From positions 1 to 64,000 of the forward strand of contig NZ_JANQOI010000137.1 of assembly GCF_028289705.1 (NCBI RefSeq): 64,000 nt of DNA, written 5' to 3'. Shown piece after piece: positions 61,041 to 64,000 of the stretch. The position numbers and the translations under genes are program-made. How positions within the stretch are numbered: position 1 is the first letter of the stretch; each line of letters opens with the position of its first letter. A model generated the notes under the pieces. The model saw only the letters and a program-made list of their open reading frames with translations, did no database searches and was not told where the DNA came from. This DNA is from Pelagibius sp. Lineage in GTDB: Bacteria; Pseudomonadota; Alphaproteobacteria; Kiloniellales; Kiloniellaceae.

Positions 61041-62906
61041 CTAACGAACCAGGGCGTAAAGCCTCGCCTGACGTTCCAGAGGATTGGGCAGGGCGACCTC
61101 GGACAGCCAGCCCGGCGCCTCGCCGCGGGACAGGCGCCGGTAGAGGCTGGACTCACCGCCATCGGCCACGAAGAAGCTCTCCTCGGCGGGGCCCTGGCAG
61201 AGCAGCACGAGGTCGATGCGCCGGGCCTGCATCAGACTGCGGGCGCCCGCGGCATCGCTGCCGCTCAAGATGCGGTAGCTGTCGTAGATGCCATCGCCAT
61301 TGCGGTGATAGGGCGTCGCGATCACGGCGTGGCGGGTGCGGTAGAGCAGCTCCGGGCCGATATCGAGAAAGGTCAGGATAGTCTGCTGCGAGCCCGCCCA
61401 GCGTGGGTCCTCCTCCAGGAAGCGCGCCACCTCCTGGACGTTGCAGGCGGCGAGGGCCTGGCCCGAGGCGTCGGTGGCTTCGGCGGTCCCAGAGGGTCCG
61501 ACATCGTCGGCCCTGAGGGTGCCGCCGACCGTGAGGGGGCCGAGCAGCAGAATGGTGATTACGCCGCCGCGCAGCAGCCCGCGGCGCAGGTCGTCGTGGA
61601 TCGCGTGGCTCCACAGCAGGAAGCGGTCGAAGACCACCGCAAAGGCCATGATGAAGGCCGCCTCGGCGTAGGCCGAAAAGCGAATGTGGCGCACCGCCAC
61701 CGCCCAGAGGATCAGGCAGGCGAAGGCGACGAAGGCCAGGGTCCAGAAGCGGCCGGAATGGCGTTCCTGCAGCAGGATCTTGGCGAAGAAGGGCAGCACC
61801 AGCAGGCCGCTGCCGAAGTAGAAGATGAAGGTGCCGATGCTCTCGCGGTCCTGGGGAACGACCGCGCGCATCTCCAGCACCCGGTCCAGCCAGATCGGCA
61901 CGATCCGCGGGTCGACGCCCGCCATGGGGCCGGCGAAGAACAGGGGATAGGCGCTGTTGATCAGCAATGCGGTGGCCGCCACGCCGAACAGGCCCAGGAG
62001 CAGGCGCCCAAGCGGCCCGGTTCCCCTGAGGGAGCGGTTCTCGTAGGTCTCGGCGGTGCGCCAGAAGACCAGGATGCAGGCCGCCACCAGAAACTGCACG
62101 CAGGAGACCCGGTCATAGCTCGGCTCCAGCAGCTCGGCGAAGGGTCTCTCGGCGAAGAGTGCCGCCAGCAGCACCAGGCTGAGCGCCAGGGAGAACCATT
62201 TGCTCTGGGCCGCCCGCTCGCGTTCGCCGAACAGCCAGGGCGCGCCGAGGGCGGCGAGGCAGACCGCCAGGGGCAGCAGGAACTCCACCGACAGCCAGAT
62301 GCCGAAGCCGGCGGTGGCGCCGCCCAGAACCGCCGGCCGCGCGTCCAGCGGATTGTGCAGGGCGCGCAGCGTGAAGCCGGCGGTGATCACGAAGACCAGC
62401 AGCAGCAGGCTGTGGTGATCGGCGCGTCCGAGAATGGAATAGACGAGAGCGCCGGGCTGCAGGAAGAGGGCGACCGCCGGCAGAAACCAGACTTCCGGAC
62501 GGATCAGCGGGCGCATCGCCCAGGCCAGCGCAAAGCCCGTCGCCAGTTGCAGCAGCGGCGAGACCAGCATGGCGGCGAAGAAGAGCGCACGCTCGAAGTC
62601 CATGGCGAAGGATACCGGCAGTGCCACCAGCATGATCAGCAGATCGAAGGGGCGGGTCCAGTGCAGCGTGTCGCCGTAGGGGGCGTTGGCCCGGTCGATG
62701 GTGCCGTCGAACCAGTCCCAGCCCTGATAGAGTTCCAACACCCGCAGCATGCGCATGTAGCTGTCGGGGCCGACAAGCCCGGACTCGAAGACCGGAAGAT
62801 CGCGGAACAGGACCAGGCTGCTGTGCACCAAGGCCCAGGTTACGAGCAGAGCGAGACAGGGCAGCCACTGTGCCGCGCCGCTTCTCCTAGCGCTGTAAGA
62901 TTGCAT
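61041..62906 (-). CDS. Integral membrane GT-C protein resembling STT3/AglB oligosaccharyltransferases
   Basis: A 621-residue protein with about 12 hydrophobic segments and a soluble C-terminal domain of about 130 residues. The first external loop reads GPDSYMRMLRVLELYQG...ANAPYGDTLHWTRPFDLL, matching the D-x-Y...P.G...W.xPFD pattern of STT3/AglB. A GRADHHS motif follows in the next loop, as in those families. The classical WWDYG motif is not obvious in the C-terminal domain, so the family is not certain; other GT-C proteins remain possible. It sits between two GT2 genes. Confidence 0.65.
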   Translation of the reverse strand: MQSYSARRSGAAQWLPCLALLVTWALVHSSLVLFRDLPVFESGLVGPDSYMRMLRVLELYQGWDWFDGTIDRANAPYGDTLHWTRPFDLLIMLVALPVSFAMDFERALFFAAMLVSPLLQLATGFALAWAMRPLIRPEVWFLPAVALFLQPGALVYSILGRADHHSLLLLVFVITAGFTLRALHNPLDARPAVLGGATAGFGIWLSVEFLLPLAVCLAALGAPWLFGERERAAQSKWFSLALSLVLLAALFAERPFAELLEPSYDRVSCVQFLVAACILVFWRTAETYENRSLRGTGPLGRLLLGLFGVAATALLINSAYPLFFAGPMAGVDPRIVPIWLDRVLEMRAVVPQDRESIGTFIFYFGSGLLVLPFFAKILLQERHSGRFWTLAFVAFACLILWAVAVRHIRFSAYAEAAFIMAFAVVFDRFLLWSHAIHDDLRRGLLRGGVITILLLGPLTVGGTLRADDVGPSGTAEATDASGQALAACNVQEVARFLEEDPRWAGSQQTILTFLDIGPELLYRTRHAVIATPYHRNGDGIYDSYRILSGSDAAGARSLMQARRIDLVLLCQGPAEESFFVADGGESSLYRRLSRGEAPGWLSEVALPNPLERQARLYALVR

Positions 62907-63019
62907 CGACCCGCCGTCTGTGACGCTGCAAGAGCAGCCGCAATCCTGGAACTAAAGCTCTAAGGTTTGATTAAGTCTGTGGCCTTGCGCACAGCCTGGA
63001 ACAGACGGCTTGGAAGGAC

Positions 63020-64000
63020 TCAGGCGCTGCGTTTTTGTGAAGAGGCGTCTTCGCTCTCCAAGGCCTGTGGCGCGGCGGTCTGTGCGTCGCTGCTCTCCCA
63101 CCCGCTCTGCTGAGGGGACGGGCCGAACTCGCTCTCCACTAGGTACTTGTCCTCTTCCTGCGACTGACCGGCGCGCACCACCTCGGCGATCAGCCCGGTG
63201 GCGATCATCTGGGTTCCGAAGAGCACCGCCATGATGCCGAAGAACAGCAGCGGGCGGGAGCCGATGGGTCCGGCGCCGATGAACCAGAGCACCGTCAGGT
63301 AGCTGAGGGCGGCGAACCCGGCCCCGGCGATGGGCAGGCCGATGTAGGCGAAGAGGTGCGCCGGGCGCATGCGAAAGCGCGTGGAGAGCAGCACGGTGAA
63401 GAGATCGATCATCCCTTTGATCAGCCGGCTCCAGCCGTACTTGGACTTGCCGTGGGTGCGGGGATGATGGGTGACGGCGATCTCGCTGACCCGGAAGCCG
63501 AGGCTGTGCAGCAGGGCGGGGGTGAAGCGGTGCAGCTCGCCATAAAGGTTCAGGTGGGGCAGGACCTCGCGGCGATAGGCCTTGAAGCCGCAGTTGTAGT
63601 CGTGCAGACGCAGGCCGAAGATGCGGCCCACGACCGCGTTGAACAGCTTGGACGGCAGCGTCTTGCCGAGGGGGTCGTGGCGCTTCTGCTTCCAGCCGCT
63701 GACCACGTCGAAGCCGCCGGCGACCTGTTCCAGGAAGCGCGGGATTTCCGCCGGGTCGTCCTGCAGGTCCGCATCCATGGTGATGACGATGTCGCCGCGG
63801 GCCCGGCGGAAACCGGCGGAGAGGGCCGCGGCCTTGCCGAAATTGGTGCGGAAGTTGATGAGGGAGACGGCCGGCTTGCTCTCGACCAGTTTCTGCGCCG
63901 TCATGGGGCCCAGGTCGCTGCTGCCGTCGTTGACGAAGATCACCTCGTAGCGGCAGCCGGTGGGCGCCAGGGCAGTGGCAATCTGCTCATAGAGGGTCTC
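63020..64000 (-). CDS. Family 2 glycosyltransferase, partial at right edge
   Basis: 326 visible residues; the N-terminus lies beyond 64000, since the frame is open to the edge. It has VNDGSSD (UDP/GDP-sugar site), TMDADLQDDPAEIP (DxD), DYNCGFKAYRREV and HHPRTHGKSKYG, then two membrane helices near the C-terminus. This fits the DPM1/ArnC-like GT2 group that makes polyprenyl-phosphate sugars. The C-terminal tail is acidic and disordered. The GTG at 63943 is internal. Confidence 0.87.
   Translation of the reverse strand, partial: ETLYEQIATALAPTGCRYEVIFVNDGSSDLGPMTAQKLVESKPAVSLINFRTNFGKAAALSAGFRRARGDIVITMDADLQDDPAEIPRFLEQVAGGFDVVSGWKQKRHDPLGKTLPSKLFNAVVGRIFGLRLHDYNCGFKAYRREVLPHLNLYGELHRFTPALLHSLGFRVSEIAVTHHPRTHGKSKYGWSRLIKGMIDLFTVLLSTRFRMRPAHLFAYIGLPIAGAGFAALSYLTVLWFIGAGPIGSRPLLFFGIMAVLFGTQMIATGLIAEVVRAGQSQEEDKYLVESEFGPSPQQSGWESSDAQTAAPQALESEDASSQKRSA

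Noticed and set aside
61305-62963. 552-codon plus-strand frame opposite the GT-C gene
   Set aside because: Gln/Glu/Gly-rich antisense frame of a membrane protein gene, typical of GC-rich codon mirror.

Overview
The window reads as a chromosomal segment of a high-GC alphaproteobacterium, probably of the Rhodospirillales/Kiloniellales type. The evidence is family content rather than a marker gene: an AapJQMP general amino acid transporter, a stand-alone NDUFS4-like complex I subunit, a MocE/MocD pair, a Cpa-type (Caulobacter-style) Tad pilus locus, and a canonical TTAA-N7-TTAA CtrA box. I see no phage, insertion sequence, CRISPR array or rRNA. Two tRNA genes are present, Pro(TGG) and Arg(TCT). 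The genus is my inference only.

Layout. At 0.1-0.2 kb a strongly folded element lies upstream of mtgA. At 1.0-3.2 kb are an O-antigen ligase-like protein and a glycosyltransferase. At 3.5-11.0 kb is a six-gene minus-strand block: outer-membrane beta-barrel, two paralogous secreted beta-domain proteins, ECF sigma factor, membrane anti-sigma factor, and an exported subtilase. At 11.1-17 kb are the tRNAs, an ASCH protein, an orphan amino-acid binding protein, a VOC protein, the NDUFS4-like subunit, and a mocD-mocE operon divergent from a LacI-type regulator with an operator cluster between them. At 17-21.7 kb is a patatin/helical protein/lipoprotein block with small unknowns. At 21.8-26.1 kb are modABC, hisI and a cystathionine beta-lyase-like gene. 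At 26.6-30.8 kb is aapJQMP. At 31-36.6 kb are a radical SAM protein, a double GNAT protein, a sulfurtransferase, an AlaX editing protein, cysteine synthase and a NUDIX hydrolase. At 36.8-44.4 kb are a hydrolase-OsmC fusion and a peptide ABC operon with fused ATPases. At 44.5-50.8 kb are a SPOR lipoprotein, a multi-PAS hybrid kinase behind a CtrA box, and cardiolipin synthase. At 50.8-59.6 kb is the Tad/Cpa pilus locus, including a 28-codon ORF between cpaA and cpaB. At 59.9-64 kb are two GT2 glycosyltransferases around an STT3/AglB-like GT-C membrane protein; the last gene runs off the right edge.

The most interesting block is 3.5-11.0 kb. It encodes a cell-surface assembly together with its own sigma/anti-sigma pair and protease. 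The periplasmic end of the anti-sigma factor looks like a subtilase prodomain, and the neighbouring gene is a subtilase. This suggests, as inference, that the protease and anti-sigma factor interact directly to control the surface proteins. Second in interest are the glycosylation genes next to the Tad pilus, the small ORF inside the pilus operon, and the hairpin-rich leader of the peptide transporter operon.
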